This document shows positions 8,465 through 17,933 of a stretch of DNA of 64,000 nt, piece by piece. The notes below the pieces were generated by a model, which worked only from the letters and a program-made list of their open reading frames with translations, was not told where the DNA came from and searched no databases. The translations under genes and the position numbers were made by a program. Origin of the DNA: RGIG5472 sp051867615 (GTDB taxonomy: Bacteria > Bacillota > Clostridia > Oscillospirales > Oscillospiraceae); the NCBI GenBank assembly GCA_051867615.1, contig JBJDYU010000021.1, forward strand, positions 1 through 64,000, read 5' to 3'. Each line of letters begins with the position of its first letter. The first letter of the stretch is position 1.

Positions 8465-9646
8465 ATGCAGGCCGCCGGCATCGTCTGCGAGTATAATCCC
8501 TTCCACAAGGGCCACGCCCTGCATATCGCGGAGACGAAGCGGGCGCTGGGAAAACCCATCGTCTGCGTCATGAGCGGGAACTTCGTCCAGCGGGGGGACT
8601 TCGCTATGCTCCGCAAGCACGCCCGGGCCAAAGCCGCCGTGCTCGGCGGCGCGGACCTGGTGCTGGAGCTGCCCGCGGCCCAGGCCCTGCTCTCGGCGGA
8701 GGGCTTTGCCCGGGCCGCCTGCGGGGCCCTAGCTGCCACAGGCGTGGTGGACACGGTGAGCTACGGCAGCGAATGCGGCGACGCCGCGCCCCTGCGTGAG
8801 GCCGCGGAGGCCCTGGACGCGTCGGAGTTTCCCACCCTGCTGCGCGGAGAGCTGGCGCAGGGACTCTCCTTCGCCGCCGCCCGGGAGGCCGCCCTCGCCC
8901 GGCTCATCGGGCCGGAAAAGGCCAGTATCTTGGAAAAACCAAACAATATCTTAGCTATTGAATACGAAAAAGCCTGCCGCGCTCTGGGCCTTGCCACCTT
9001 CACCATTCCCCGGGTAGGGGCGGCCCACGACGGCGAAGCCGCGGACGGCGTCGCCTCCGCCTCCTTCATCCGCGCGGCGCTGCTGGCGGGACAAGACGCG
9101 GAGGGTTATCTCACGGCAGGCAGCGCCGCCGCCTTCGCGGAGGAGCGCGCCGCCGGACGCGCCCCGGTCACCGTTGAAACGGCGGAGCGGGCCATACTGG
9201 CCCGGCTGCGTTCCATGGAACCGGAGGATTTCGCCCCCTACGACGAGGGCGGCGAGGGGCTGTACCGCCGCTTTGCCGCCGCAGCGGCGGAGGCCGCGTC
9301 CGTCGAAACGCTGCTGGAGCGGGTGAAGACCAAACGCTACGCCATGGCCCGGCTGCGGCGGATGCTGCTGCGCTCCTACTTGGGGCTGTCAGAGCGGGAA
9401 ACGGCGGTGTCCTATCTCCGGGTCCTCGCCTGCAGCGAAACGGGCCGGGGGCTGCTGCGGGAGATGAAGGACCGCGCCGCGCTGCCCGTCGTCACCAAGC
9501 CCGCGGAGGGGCGCAAACTGCCCGAGACCGCCCGGCGGGCCTTTGAGACGGAGTGCCGCTGCGCGGACCTCTACGCGCTGGCCTATCCCGACCTGTCCCG
9601 GAGCGCCGGAGGCGGCGACTGGACCGCCGGCCCTGTTATCTTATGA
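8465..9646 (+). CDS. tmcAL: tRNA(Met) cytidine acetate ligase TmcAL
   Basis: 393-residue nucleotidyltransferase-fold enzyme (former DUF795/YlbM) that forms acetyladenylate and acetylates the wobble cytidine of elongator tRNA-Met. The N-terminus GIVCEYNPFHKGHALHI carries the HxGH-like nucleotidyltransferase motif, and SGNFVQRGD and KPNNILAIEY are family signatures. ATG 8465 follows AAAGGAGGCG; the frame extends upstream to 8249 without family similarity. Monocistronic or followed by the lipoprotein gene 32 bases downstream. Confidence 0.93.
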   Translation: MQAAGIVCEYNPFHKGHALHIAETKRALGKPIVCVMSGNFVQRGDFAMLRKHARAKAAVLGGADLVLELPAAQALLSAEGFARAACGALAATGVVDTVSYGSECGDAAPLREAAEALDASEFPTLLRGELAQGLSFAAAREAALARLIGPEKASILEKPNNILAIEYEKACRALGLATFTIPRVGAAHDGEAADGVASASFIRAALLAGQDAEGYLTAGSAAAFAEERAAGRAPVTVETAERAILARLRSMEPEDFAPYDEGGEGLYRRFAAAAAEAASVETLLERVKTKRYAMARLRRMLLRSYLGLSERETAVSYLRVLACSETGRGLLREMKDRAALPVVTKPAEGRKLPETARRAFETECRCADLYALAYPDLSRSAGGGDWTAGPVIL

Positions 9647-9678
9647 CTACCATGAACTGTACCAAAGGAGTGACCGTG

Positions 9679-10533
9679 ATGAAACGACTTTTTTCCCTGC
9701 TGCTGTCCGCGGCGCTGCTTCTCTCCCTCGCCGCCTGCGGCGGGACGGAGGAAAGCGCGGAGCCGCCCGCCGATGATTCCGATCTGACGGAGGAACCGGC
9801 GGCGCCGTTTGACTATGAGCTGGTTCCCGGAGAGGGATATACCAACGAGACCCGGACCGAGGACGGCGTGCTGGTCTGCACCTGCCGCTACTCCGTCCCG
9901 AAGCTGGAGGCCGTGGGCGAGCTGGATGCGCGCCAGCAGGCCTCGGCGGACGCCTTCAACGCCGCCATGGAGGATATCCTGCATGGCAGCCTGCAGCTGT
10001 ATGACAGCATCCGCGAGGCGGCTCTCGCGGACTACGACTACCGCACGGAAACTGGCCTTTCCTGGGAGGGGTACTATACCGACGAGCTGAGCTATACCGA
10101 GGTACATACCCCCCGCATGGTGTCGCTGAATTTTGAGGGCTACACCAACTCCGGCGGCGCGTATCCCGCCGCGGGAAACGTGTGCTATCTCTTTGACCTC
10201 GCGGCGGGCGAGCTGGTGACGGTGGAGGCGCTGACGGAGGACGGCGGCGCGGCCTTCCGCAATGCTCTCGCGGAGGAGCTTCTGCGGCAGATCGCGGAGC
10301 AGGGTCTGGCGGCGGAGTACTACGACGACTATGAAGCCACCGTCCGCTCTCAGGAGGAGGTGCAGTACTTCTTCCAGGAGGACTGTGTCACCGTCTATTT
10401 CCCGGACTATACCCTGGCTCCTCACGCGGCGGGCTATCCCACCTTCACCGTCCCGGCGGGCGTATACGCAAACACGCTGAGCGAGCGGGGGCAGCAGCTT
10501 TTTGGCTTTGACGGCGCGGATGCGGCGGCATAG
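9679..10533 (+). CDS. Lipoprotein, DUF4163/DUF3298 (RsiV-like) family
   Basis: 284-residue predicted lipoprotein: a Lys/Arg start, hydrophobic helix and lipobox LAAC (about residues 18-21). The rest resembles the DUF4163 plus DUF3298 pair found in extracytoplasmic proteins such as the sigma-V anti-sigma factor RsiV. NFEGYTNSGGAYP is like the family's conserved segment and VYFPDYTLAPHAAGYP is like the DUF3298 end. No membrane anchor beyond the lipid or cytoplasmic anti-sigma segment is present, so it is not itself an anti-sigma factor. AAAGGAG lies 8 bases upstream of ATG 9679. Ligand unknown. Confidence 0.8.
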   Translation: MKRLFSLLLSAALLLSLAACGGTEESAEPPADDSDLTEEPAAPFDYELVPGEGYTNETRTEDGVLVCTCRYSVPKLEAVGELDARQQASADAFNAAMEDILHGSLQLYDSIREAALADYDYRTETGLSWEGYYTDELSYTEVHTPRMVSLNFEGYTNSGGAYPAAGNVCYLFDLAAGELVTVEALTEDGGAAFRNALAEELLRQIAEQGLAAEYYDDYEATVRSQEEVQYFFQEDCVTVYFPDYTLAPHAAGYPTFTVPAGVYANTLSERGQQLFGFDGADAAA

Positions 10534-10555
10534 CCAAATATAAGGAAAATACGCG

Positions 10556-10579
10556 AAAGCCGCCCGGCGGGCGGCTTTC
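10556..10579. terminator. Bidirectional terminator between lipoprotein gene and dapB
   Basis: A 10-bp stem (AAAGCCGCCC/GGGCGGCTTT) with a 3-base loop between convergent genes. Confidence 0.75.
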
Positions 10580-10620
10580 TTATGTAAACTTATAGTTATG
10601 TCAACCTTTGTGGGCAGCCG

Positions 10621-11421
10621 TCATACCAGCCCAAGGGCCTCCTGAGAGCTGTACATACCGGGAGCCTTGTCACGCAGAAAGAGGACGCAGTCCAGCGCGC
10701 CCTTGGCAAAGGTGCCGAAATCGTAGGAGTGGTGGGTCAGCTCGATGCGCTCGCCGTCCATGCCGAAGATGACGCTGTGGGAGGAGGAAATATTGCCGCT
10801 GCGGATGGAGTGATAGGTGATCTCGTGCTCGCCGCGCTGGCCCTTGCCCTCGCGGCCAAAGACCGCCTTTTCGTTCCAGTCCACGCCCAGTTCCTCCGCG
10901 ATGATGCGGCCCATGACCTTGGAGGTGCCGCTGGGCGCGTCCAGCTTCTTGCGGTCGTGCATCTCCACGATATCCACGTCGGACTCCTGCCCCACCACCG
11001 CCGTGATGGTGCGCAGCAGCTCATAGATCAGGTTCACGGCCTTGGAGGTGTTGTGGGACTCCGCGATGGCGATCTGCTTCCCTGCCTCCGCGATGATCCG
11101 CTCCTGCTCCTCAGAAAAGCCGGTGGTGCCCAGCAGCAGGGGCTTACGGTGCTTCACGCAGGCGGCCACCACCTGCATGGAGGCCTCCACCGTAGAGAAA
11201 TCCACCACGCCGTCACATTCCGCGATGATCTCCTCGATGTCGCCGTAGATGCGCGCGCCCACCTGCTCGCCGTGGGTGGCGGCGCTGATGTCCTTCCCGA
11301 TATAGTCCCGCACGGGATTTCCCACCGCGCCCACGATGGTGAAATCCGCCGGGCGCTTCAGCGCCTCCCGCACCACCAGCTTGCCCATCTTGCCGCCGGG
11401 AGCCGTAATGACGATCTTCAT
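10621..11421 (-). CDS. dapB: 4-hydroxy-tetrahydrodipicolinate reductase DapB
   Basis: 266-residue NAD(P)H-dependent reductase of the lysine/diaminopimelate pathway. It has an N-terminal nucleotide-binding site (TAPGGKMGKLV), VVDFST, LLGTTGFS, and the substrate/catalytic segment MHDRKKLDAPSGTS; the His and Lys match the E. coli H159/K163 pair. ATG 11421 has AGGAGGGG six bases upstream; the frame to 11703 is not family sequence. dapA is not adjacent. A lysine-riboswitch-controlled importer begins 0.9 kb away. Confidence 0.95.
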   Translation of the reverse strand: MKIVITAPGGKMGKLVVREALKRPADFTIVGAVGNPVRDYIGKDISAATHGEQVGARIYGDIEEIIAECDGVVDFSTVEASMQVVAACVKHRKPLLLGTTGFSEEQERIIAEAGKQIAIAESHNTSKAVNLIYELLRTITAVVGQESDVDIVEMHDRKKLDAPSGTSKVMGRIIAEELGVDWNEKAVFGREGKGQRGEHEITYHSIRSGNISSSHSVIFGMDGERIELTHHSYDFGTFAKGALDCVLFLRDKAPGMYSSQEALGLV

Positions 11422-11533
11422 GGAATACCCCTCCTGTATGATTGTCCCGCCCTGCGGCGGAAGTATTGATAAAAAACTCACTATTGTAATTGTAGCACAG
11501 CCCTCCGAAATTACAAGTGCGGAGGAGGGCGCA

Positions 11534-12154
11534 TTATGCCTGACCGCCCGGCAGCTTTCTAAGATACGCCACCCAGTCCGCCAGCGCGTCGTAGTCAGGG
11601 GTAGAGATGGCCTTTTCATACAGCGCATAGCCGGCAGGGTCGTTTTCCCGCATCCGCCGCAGGGCCTTTTTCGGCCCGAAGTACCGCTGCGCCGTGAGAT
11701 CACAGTAGATCTCCAGACTGTCCGTCAGCAGCCAGTGCCAGCGGAAAAAGCCCTCCGCGTCTCCCCGTCCGGCGCGCAGCAGCATTTTTTCGCACCACGC
11801 CGCATTGCCCCGGTTCTCCTCCGCCGTTTTGGGCGGTATAGCGTCCAGGTATGACAGAACCGCCGCCCGCAGCCGTGCGGCGGTGCCGTCCGTATCGAGA
11901 AGGATTTGGCTGTCATGCAGCTGCACGAACTCCTCGCAGTTGAAGGGGCCGTCGAAAAACGCCGCAGGATACACGAACACGTCCAGCTGCGTGCCGCCGA
12001 CAAGGTTGGTGTCATGCGTCTGCTCTCCGCCGTCGGTCAGAACCAGCGCGTCAAAATCGCTGTGGGCGTTTTGGGACCCGTCGGCAAAGGAGCCGTACAC
12101 GATGATCCCCACCGGGCGGTAGGTCTGTTTGATATACGCCAGTATTTCTTCCAT
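11534..12154 (-). CDS. Minimal nucleotidyltransferase-domain protein
   Basis: 206-residue protein whose N-terminal 100 residues form a polymerase-beta-like nucleotidyltransferase fold. GSFADGSQNAHSDFD (about residues 21-35) is the GS-x-DxD metal-binding motif, and LDVFVYP supplies the third acidic residue. The C-terminal half is helical. Such proteins include antibiotic nucleotidyltransferases and housekeeping enzymes; the substrate here is unknown. ATG 12154 follows AGGAGTG. It lies upstream of dapB on the same strand with a 112-base gap holding nothing obvious. Confidence 0.7.
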   Translation of the reverse strand: MEEILAYIKQTYRPVGIIVYGSFADGSQNAHSDFDALVLTDGGEQTHDTNLVGGTQLDVFVYPAAFFDGPFNCEEFVQLHDSQILLDTDGTAARLRAAVLSYLDAIPPKTAEENRGNAAWCEKMLLRAGRGDAEGFFRWHWLLTDSLEIYCDLTAQRYFGPKKALRRMRENDPAGYALYEKAISTPDYDALADWVAYLRKLPGGQA

Positions 12155-12306
12155 AAGCTCACACTCCTGATACGCTGCCGCTCTTTTCTCTGCGGCGGGG
12201 CCTTTCCCCCGCTTTTCCACCGTCACTATACCACAGCCGGGGCCTGTTTTGGAATGGTCTTTTTTGCGGTTCTGTACAAAATTCGCCCTTTTCCCAAAAA
12301 TGGGCG

Positions 12307-12335
12307 TTGACAAAGGGAAAGGCCGGTGGTAGGAT
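12307..12335 (+). promoter_or_regulatory. Promoter of lysine-riboswitch operon
   Basis: TTGACA (12307-12312), 17-base spacer, TAGGAT (12330-12335). The start point would fall just ahead of the riboswitch aptamer. Confidence 0.8.
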
Positions 12336-12344
12336 ACAGCCAAA

Positions 12345-12595
12345 ATTGAATCGCTCTTAGATAGAGGCGCGGTATCCATCAGTACCCTCCGGCAAGGCCA
12401 GGCAGCCGCCGGACGGGAAAGGGGCCACCGCCGAAGCACCGAAAGCAGCCTGAGCTTTCGGCAGCTGGGCCGGCAGAGAACATTTGCCGGACTGTCACAA
12501 GCTTTTGTGAAGCGCTATCAATGGCCGTTCGGAATGCCTCCGTTGGAGGCACCCTTCCGCATTTCCATGGACCGCTTGACAAGGCGGTCCAATTT
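12345..12595 (+). promoter_or_regulatory. Lysine riboswitch (L box) with terminator
   Basis: The leader carries the hallmark L-box segments in order: GATAGAGGCGC, a conserved AGTA, GGGAAAGGGG, CGCCGAAGC and a 3' CTATC that pairs with the first GATAG (P1: 12360-12364 with 12515-12519). Downstream, GGACCGC/GCGGTCC (12569-12590) followed by AATTTTT is the terminator of the expression platform. The binding-protein gene starts 62 bases later. Lysine should turn the operon off. Confidence 0.93.
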
Positions 12596-12656
12596 TTATC
12601 CCACCGGCAGGGGAAGAAGAATGCCGGAAATATGATTTTGGAAAGGTGAAACAACA

Positions 12657-13562
12657 ATGAGAAGATTCCTGTCCCTTATCATGGCGCTGGCCATGATCCT
12701 GTGCCTGGCTGCCTGCGGCAGCTCCAGCACTCCCTCCGACGAACCCACCGACGACGGCGCTTCCGACAGCGAGACCACCGCCATCCCCGGTCTGGAGGAC
12801 GGTGTCCTCACCGTGGGTATGGAGTGCGCTTACGCTCCCTACAACTGGACCCAGATGGACGATTCCAACGGCGCGGTGCCCATCTCCAACGTCCCTGGCG
12901 CTTACGCCAACGGCTATGACGTGATGATCGCGCAGAAGATCTGCGACGCCTACGGCTGGGAGCTGGAGATCGTCTCCAGCGCGTGGGATTCCCTCTGCCC
13001 CGCCGTGCAGGCCGGTACCATGGACGCCAACATCGCGGGCCAGTCCATGACCGCTGACCGCATGAAGGAAGTCGATATGGCAGGCCCCTACTACTACGCC
13101 ACCATCGTCTGCGTCACCACCAAGGACAGCCAGTACGCCTCTGCCCAGTCCATCGCGGACCTGGCCGGCGGCAGATGCACCTCCCAGTCCGGCACCATCT
13201 GGTATGAGACCTGCCTGCCCCAGATCGAGGGCATCGAGCTTCTGGCTCCCGCCGATACCGCTCCTGCTATGATCATGCAGCTCCAGACCGGCACCGTGGA
13301 CTTCATCTGCACCGATATGCCCACCGCCATGGCGGCTGTTGCCAAGGACGACAATCTGGTGATCCTGAACTTCTCCGGCACCGACGGCGACTTCCAGTTC
13401 GCCAGCGAGGAAGAGCGGGCTGAGAACGTGAACATCGGCATCTCCGTGCAGATCGGCAACACCGCCCTGCGGGAGGCTATGGACGCCGTTCTGTCCCAGA
13501 TGACCGAGGACGACTTCAACGCCCTGATGGATCAGGCCATCGCCATCCAGCCCGAGGTCTAA
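12657..13562 (+). CDS. Amino-acid ABC transporter substrate-binding lipoprotein (probable lysine)
   Basis: 301-residue exported lipoprotein: MRRFLSLIMALAMILCLAAC ends in a lipobox Cys at residue 20, then a Ser/Asp-rich linker and a type-3 solute-binding fold. The GMECAYAPYNW segment, GYDVMIAQKIC and the FICTDMPTA hinge region are typical of polar amino-acid binding proteins. The lysine riboswitch upstream makes lysine the best guess for the ligand, but this is inference. A strong stem-loop follows the stop, probably protecting this abundant cistron. Confidence 0.9.
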   Translation: MRRFLSLIMALAMILCLAACGSSSTPSDEPTDDGASDSETTAIPGLEDGVLTVGMECAYAPYNWTQMDDSNGAVPISNVPGAYANGYDVMIAQKICDAYGWELEIVSSAWDSLCPAVQAGTMDANIAGQSMTADRMKEVDMAGPYYYATIVCVTTKDSQYASAQSIADLAGGRCTSQSGTIWYETCLPQIEGIELLAPADTAPAMIMQLQTGTVDFICTDMPTAMAAVAKDDNLVILNFSGTDGDFQFASEEERAENVNIGISVQIGNTALREAMDAVLSQMTEDDFNALMDQAIAIQPEV

Positions 13563-13584
13563 GTTTTCCCCAACCCACCGCTTC

Positions 13585-13623
13585 GCACATCCTCCGGCCC
13601 TTTCTGTGAGCCGGAGGATGTGC
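13585..13623 (+). other. Intercistronic stem-loop between binding protein and permease
   Basis: A 14-bp perfect stem (GCACATCCTCCGGC and complement) with an 11-base loop and no T tract. Position and form fit an mRNA-stabilising or processing hairpin that raises binding-protein yield over the permease. Confidence 0.65.
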
Positions 13624-13648
13624 TCATGTAAAGAAAGGAGTACGTCCC

Positions 13649-14512
13649 ATGGAAAAGCTGGTCAAACTGGGCCAGGATATGGTCCTGCTCTGGGACAATT
13701 ACGCCGGTATGTACCTCGCCGGCGTGAAGAACACGCTGATCCTGGCCCTGGTGGCCACCGTCATCGGCTGCGTCATCGGCCTTGTCTGCGGCATTCTCAA
13801 CACCATCCCCTACACCAAAAACGACTCTCTGCCCAAGCGCTTCGTCTTAAAGCTCATCCGCGTGGTGGTCCGGGCCTATGTGGAGATCTTCCGCGGCACG
13901 CCCATGGTGCTGCAGGCGGTGTTCATCTACTACGGCCTGCCCTACTTCTCGGGCAACGCCATGCACTTTCAAAGCGTCTGGGCGGCGGCCATTCTGGTGG
14001 TGTCCATCAACACCGGTGCTTACATGGCGGAATCCGTCCGCGGCGGCATCATCTCCATCGACCCCGGCCAGACCGAGGGCGCCAAGGCCATCGGCATGAC
14101 CCATGTGCAGACCATGCTGCACGTCATCCTGCCCCAGGCTCTGCGGAACATCATGCCCCAAATCGGCAACAACTTCATCATCAACGTGAAGGATACCTCG
14201 GTCATGTTCATCATCAGCTTCACCGAGTTCTTCGCGGCCCACCGCTACATTGTGGGCGTGAACAATATGTACTTCCCCTCCGCCGCCATTGAAATGATCG
14301 GCTATCTCACCATGACCCTCACCGCCTCCATCCTGCTGCGCTGGCTCGAAAAGCGGATGGACGGCAACGACAGCTACGAGCTGGTGCAGACCGACCAGCT
14401 GACCATGGCCGCCGGGACCTACCGGTACCCGGAGGAGCAGGAGGCGGAGAAGCGCCGCCGCACCCGCATGGCCCTGAAGAACCGCAACGGCAGCACGAGA
14501 GGAGATCGCTGA
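13649..14512 (+). CDS. Amino-acid ABC transporter permease
   Basis: 287-residue HisM/GlnP-type inner-membrane permease with about five helices. The EAA loop is visible as the segment from [21 protein letters not shown] to [14 protein letters not shown], which contacts the ATPase. The N-terminal hydrophobic [16 protein letters not shown] and a charged cytoplasmic C-terminal tail (about 45 residues) are also clear. AAAGGAG precedes ATG 13649. Second gene of the lysine-riboswitch operon; it would form a homodimer, since no second permease is encoded. Confidence 0.93.
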   Translation: MEKLVKLGQDMVLLWDNYAGMYLAGVKNTLILALVATVIGCVIGLVCGILNTIPYTKNDSLPKRFVLKLIRVVVRAYVEIFRGTPMVLQAVFIYYGLPYFSGNAMHFQSVWAAAILVVSINTGAYMAESVRGGIISIDPGQTEGAKAIGMTHVQTMLHVILPQALRNIMPQIGNNFIINVKDTSVMFIISFTEFFAAHRYIVGVNNMYFPSAAIEMIGYLTMTLTASILLRWLEKRMDGNDSYELVQTDQLTMAAGTYRYPEEQEAEKRRRTRMALKNRNGSTRGDR

Positions 14513-14513
14513 T

Positions 14514-15254
14514 ATGGACGATATGATCTTACAGATAAACCACCTGTCCAAGTCCTTCGGCAGCAACGAGGTACTGCGGGACATCGATTTCACCGTGAAC
14601 CGCGGCGACGTGACCAGCATCATCGGCGCCTCCGGCTCCGGCAAGAGCACGCTGCTGCGCTGCATCAACCTGCTGGAAACGCCCAGCAGCGGCGAGATCC
14701 TCTACCACGGCCAGAACGTGGCGGGCCGGGGCGTCAATGCCGCCGCCTACCGCGCCCATGTGGGCATGGTGTTCCAGTCCTTCAACCTCTTTAACAACAT
14801 GACGGTGCTGGAAAACTGCGTGGTGGGCCAGGTGAAGGTGCTGAAAAGGAGCAAGGAGGAGGCCCGCCGCCACGCCATGGAGTATTTGGAGAAGGTGGGC
14901 ATGGCGCCCTACATCAACGCCAAGCCCCGGCAGATCTCCGGCGGTCAGAAGCAGCGCGTGGCTATCGCCCGGGCGCTGGCTATGGACCCGGAGGTACTGC
15001 TGTTCGACGAGCCCACCTCCGCTCTGGACCCGGAAATGGTGGGCGAGGTGCTCTCCGTCATGCAGAGTCTGGCCCAGGAGGGCATGACCATGCTGGTGGT
15101 GACCCACGAGATGGCCTTCGCCCGGGACGTCAGCAGCCACGTGGTGTACATGAACGGCGGCGTCATCTGCGAGGAGGGCTCGCCGGAGGAGGTATTCGGC
15201 AATCCCCAGCGGCAGGAGACGAAGGATTTCCTCTCTCGCTTCCGCCAGAGCTGA
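14514..15254 (+). CDS. Amino-acid ABC transporter ATP-binding protein
   Basis: 246-residue GlnQ/HisP-type ATPase energising the importer. Walker [10 protein letters not shown], the Q-loop VFQSFN, signature ISGGQKQR, Walker [13 protein letters not shown] and the switch His in VVTHEM are all intact. AGAGGAGATCG precedes ATG 14514, one base after the permease stop. With the binding protein and permease it makes a complete importer. Confidence 0.97.
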   Translation: MDDMILQINHLSKSFGSNEVLRDIDFTVNRGDVTSIIGASGSGKSTLLRCINLLETPSSGEILYHGQNVAGRGVNAAAYRAHVGMVFQSFNLFNNMTVLENCVVGQVKVLKRSKEEARRHAMEYLEKVGMAPYINAKPRQISGGQKQRVAIARALAMDPEVLLFDEPTSALDPEMVGEVLSVMQSLAQEGMTMLVVTHEMAFARDVSSHVVYMNGGVICEEGSPEEVFGNPQRQETKDFLSRFRQS

Positions 15255-15270
15255 AAGCTCATACAAGGAC

Positions 15271-15313
15271 AAAAAAGCACGCTCCCGCGTCCGGATGGCG
15301 CGGGAGCGTGTTT
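15271..15313. terminator. Bidirectional terminator
   Basis: A long stem (CACGCTCCCGCG and complement) with T runs on both sides, between the ABC operon and the convergent rhomboid-like gene. Confidence 0.85.
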
Positions 15314-15337
15314 CATTATTATATGCCGCAGGCTGTC

Positions 15338-16222
15338 TCAGCTGTCGGTCTCCTCCGTGAAATGCACGTGGTTGAAGATATGGTCGGAGCAGTAGCAGTG
15401 ATAGCCCGCGCAGCGGGAGCAGTAGCGGAATTGCAGCTCCGGATGGTCCGTGTCGGTCTTGCCGCAGACGCAGCACTTGTGATGATAGCCCTGCTTCGCC
15501 TGTTGCTGCTGCTGGCGCTGGGCCGTCTGCGCATTCCGGCGGTACTGCTGCGCCTGGGGTGAGCGGCGGTACCGCTGCCGCTCTGCCGCCTGATGGAAAT
15601 AAGGGGCGAAGAACACCAGGAAGTTCAGCAGCGCCACCACCGGCATCAGCGCGCCCACCAGGCTGCCCGAGAGCAGGTTCATCACGATGCCCAGCAGGAA
15701 GACCGCCGCGTCCACATAGGCCAGCCACTTGATCTTGATGGGGATGATAAAGAACAGCAGCACCCGCATATCCGGGTACAGCATGGCGAAGGCGAAGAAC
15801 ATAGAGAGGTTCACATAGGCTGTGCCGCCCACGACGCCGGCCCCGGGCAGGAGCAGCTGCCCCAGCAGGGCCGCCAGCACCGTCAGCACCACGCCGCTGA
15901 GGTAGTAAATGGTGAAGCGGGCGGAGCCCCACTGGTTTTCCAGGGCGTTGCCGATGAAGTAGTAGAAATACAGCGAGATCAGCAGCAGGAAAGGATTGGA
16001 CTGGGTGGGGACGAAAATGAAGGTGATGAGCCGCCACAGCTCACCGTGCAGCACCCGCTCCATATCCAGCCACAAAAACGACGTGGCGCTGGCGCTGGAA
16101 AACATGGTCAGCACATAGACCACGGCGGTACCGCCCACGATGTACAGCATGAGGTTTGGGATCCCGAAGCGGGGATGCATGGCGCAGAAGCGGTCGATCC
16201 GCTCGTTCAGTTTTCTCAGCAT
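15338..16222 (-). CDS. Rhomboid-like membrane protein with C-terminal zinc-binding motif
   Basis: 294-residue polytopic protein with roughly six helices in a rhomboid/derlin-like arrangement; the HGELWRLITFIFVP segment is the rhomboid L1-type signature. The usual GxSG catalytic serine motif is replaced by AYVNLSMFF, so protease activity is doubtful. A Gln/Arg-rich linker leads to a C-terminal CCVCGKTD...YCSRCAGYHCYC segment that looks like a zinc ribbon. ATG 16222 follows GGGAGGTC. It could be a pseudo-rhomboid acting as a membrane chaperone or adaptor. Confidence 0.7.
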   Translation of the reverse strand: MLRKLNERIDRFCAMHPRFGIPNLMLYIVGGTAVVYVLTMFSSASATSFLWLDMERVLHGELWRLITFIFVPTQSNPFLLLISLYFYYFIGNALENQWGSARFTIYYLSGVVLTVLAALLGQLLLPGAGVVGGTAYVNLSMFFAFAMLYPDMRVLLFFIIPIKIKWLAYVDAAVFLLGIVMNLLSGSLVGALMPVVALLNFLVFFAPYFHQAAERQRYRRSPQAQQYRRNAQTAQRQQQQQAKQGYHHKCCVCGKTDTDHPELQFRYCSRCAGYHCYCSDHIFNHVHFTEETDS

Positions 16223-16454
16223 GGAGACCTCCCTCGGCGGGCCGCGGCCCGCGGACTTATGTTTTTTCATTGTACCCGTTTTGGGGGAAAATGTCATGAA
16301 CAATCTGCGAATTCTCGCAAAAGCGAGCTTCGGACAAACGCCGCCGTGCGTTTCGCTTCATTGTAGCACGTCCGCCGGGCGGTGGCAAGAGCGCCGCGGG
16401 CGGCGTTTCTTCCCACAAATGTGCCGTTTTCTTCAAAAAAGCGGCGGATATGGC

Positions 16455-16483
16455 TTGACAAACGCCCTGCCATCCCCTATACT
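16455..16483 (+). promoter_or_regulatory. metK promoter
   Basis: TTGACA (16455-16460), 17-base spacer, TATACT (16478-16483), immediately ahead of the SAM-I aptamer. Confidence 0.85.
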
Positions 16484-16502
16484 ATCCTACGCAACTGAAT
16501 AC

Positions 16503-16640
16503 CTTATCAAGAGTGACGGAGGGACCGGCCCGATGAAGTCACGACAACCTGCCAGGCGGCAAGGTGCCAAATCCGGCGAGTGATCGACAGATGAGGAGCA
16601 ATCGCAACACGGTCCGTCGAGCGCGCGGAGCGTGTTTTTT
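16503..16640 (+). promoter_or_regulatory. SAM-I riboswitch (S box) with terminator
   Basis: Contains the conserved S-box blocks CTTATCAAGAGTG, GGAGGGACCGGCCCGATGAA, CGACAACC and GGTGCCAAATCC. The 5' CTTATC pairs with GATGAG at 16590-16595 as P1. A terminator stem (ACACG.TCCG with CGGA.CGTGT) and six Ts follow at 16606-16640. High SAM should terminate transcription before metK. Confidence 0.96.
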
Positions 16641-16700
16641 GCGCTCCTTATGAAAATCCGTTCAGCTGCAAATCATACAAGAAAAAAGGAGCGCAAAAGC

Positions 16701-17882
16701 ATGGCAAAGAAACTCTTTACTTCCGAATCCGTCACCGAGGGACATCCCGACAAAATCTGCGACCAGATCTCCGACGCGGTGCTGGACGCCATCATGGCGG
16801 AGGACCCCATGGGCCGCGTGGCCTGCGAGACCACCGTCTCCACCGGCCTCGTCCACATCATGGGTGAGATCACCACCAGCTGCTATGTGGACATCGCCAA
16901 GATCGCCCGGGAGGTCATCCGGGAGATCGGCTATGACCGGGCCAAGTACGGCTTTGACTGCGACACCTGCGGCGTCATCCTCAACATTGACGAGCAGTCC
17001 GGGGACATCGCCATGGGCGTGGACAAGTCTCTGGAGAGCAAGGAAAGCGGCGAAAGCGGTCTGGACAACGGCGCCGGCGACCAGGGCATGATGTTCGGCT
17101 ACGCCTGCGACGAGACGCCGGAGCTGATGCCCCTCGCCATTTCCCTGTCCCACCGGATGGCCAAGCGCCTTTCCGAAGTGCGCAAGCAGGGTCTGGTGAA
17201 CTACCTCCGGCCCGACGGCAAGACCCAGATCACCGTGGAGTACGATGAAAACGGCCGCCCCTTCCGGGTGGACACTGTGGTCCTCTCCACCCAGCACAGC
17301 CCCGACGTGACGCTGGAGCAGATCCGCAAGGACATGATCGAGCTGGTCATCCGCCCCTCCGTCCCTGAGGGACTGATGGACGAGGAGACCAAGATCTATG
17401 TCAACCCCACCGGCCGCTTCGTCATCGGCGGCCCTCAGGGCGACTCCGGCCTCACCGGCCGCAAGATCATTGTGGACACTTACGGCGGCAGCGCCCCCCA
17501 CGGCGGCGGCGCTTTCTCCGGCAAGGACCCCACCAAGGTGGACCGCAGCGCCGCCTACGCCGCCCGCTGGGTGGCGAAGAACGTGGTGGCGGCGGGCCTT
17601 GCCCGCAAGTGCCAGGTGCAGCTGGCCTACGCCATCGGCGTGGCGAAGCCCGTCAGCGTGCTGGTGGAGACCTTCGGCACCGGCACGGTCAGCGACGAGC
17701 GGCTGGAGGAAGCGGTGCGCAAGGTCTTTGACCTGCGCCCCACCGCCATCATCCGGGACCTTGACCTGCGCAAGCCCATCTACCGCCAGCTCGCGGCCTA
17801 CGGCCACATGGGCCGGGAGGATCTGGGCGTGGCCTGGGAGAAGACCGACCGGGCGGAGGCTCTGAAAGCCGCTCTGGCCTAA
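16701..17882 (+). CDS. metK: S-adenosylmethionine synthetase
   Basis: 393-residue enzyme making SAM from methionine and ATP, of normal length. [16 protein letters not shown] at the N-terminus, [12 protein letters not shown] (ATP site) and [16 protein letters not shown] (phosphate loop) are signature motifs. ATG 16701 follows AAAAAAGGAGCG. Its SAM-I riboswitch gives end-product feedback. A strong terminator follows. Confidence 0.98.
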   Translation: MAKKLFTSESVTEGHPDKICDQISDAVLDAIMAEDPMGRVACETTVSTGLVHIMGEITTSCYVDIAKIAREVIREIGYDRAKYGFDCDTCGVILNIDEQSGDIAMGVDKSLESKESGESGLDNGAGDQGMMFGYACDETPELMPLAISLSHRMAKRLSEVRKQGLVNYLRPDGKTQITVEYDENGRPFRVDTVVLSTQHSPDVTLEQIRKDMIELVIRPSVPEGLMDEETKIYVNPTGRFVIGGPQGDSGLTGRKIIVDTYGGSAPHGGGAFSGKDPTKVDRSAAYAARWVAKNVVAAGLARKCQVQLAYAIGVAKPVSVLVETFGTGTVSDERLEEAVRKVFDLRPTAIIRDLDLRKPIYRQLAAYGHMGREDLGVAWEKTDRAEALKAALA

Positions 17883-17894
17883 GACAGATATAAT

Positions 17895-17933
17895 GACCGG
17901 GCGGGAAGCCGTTGGCTTCCCGCCCGGTTTTTT
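17895..17933. terminator. metK terminator (bidirectional)
   Basis: A 15-bp stem (ACCGGGCGGGAAGCC and complement), 3-base loop and T run, between convergent metK and the DUF2974 gene. Confidence 0.9.
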
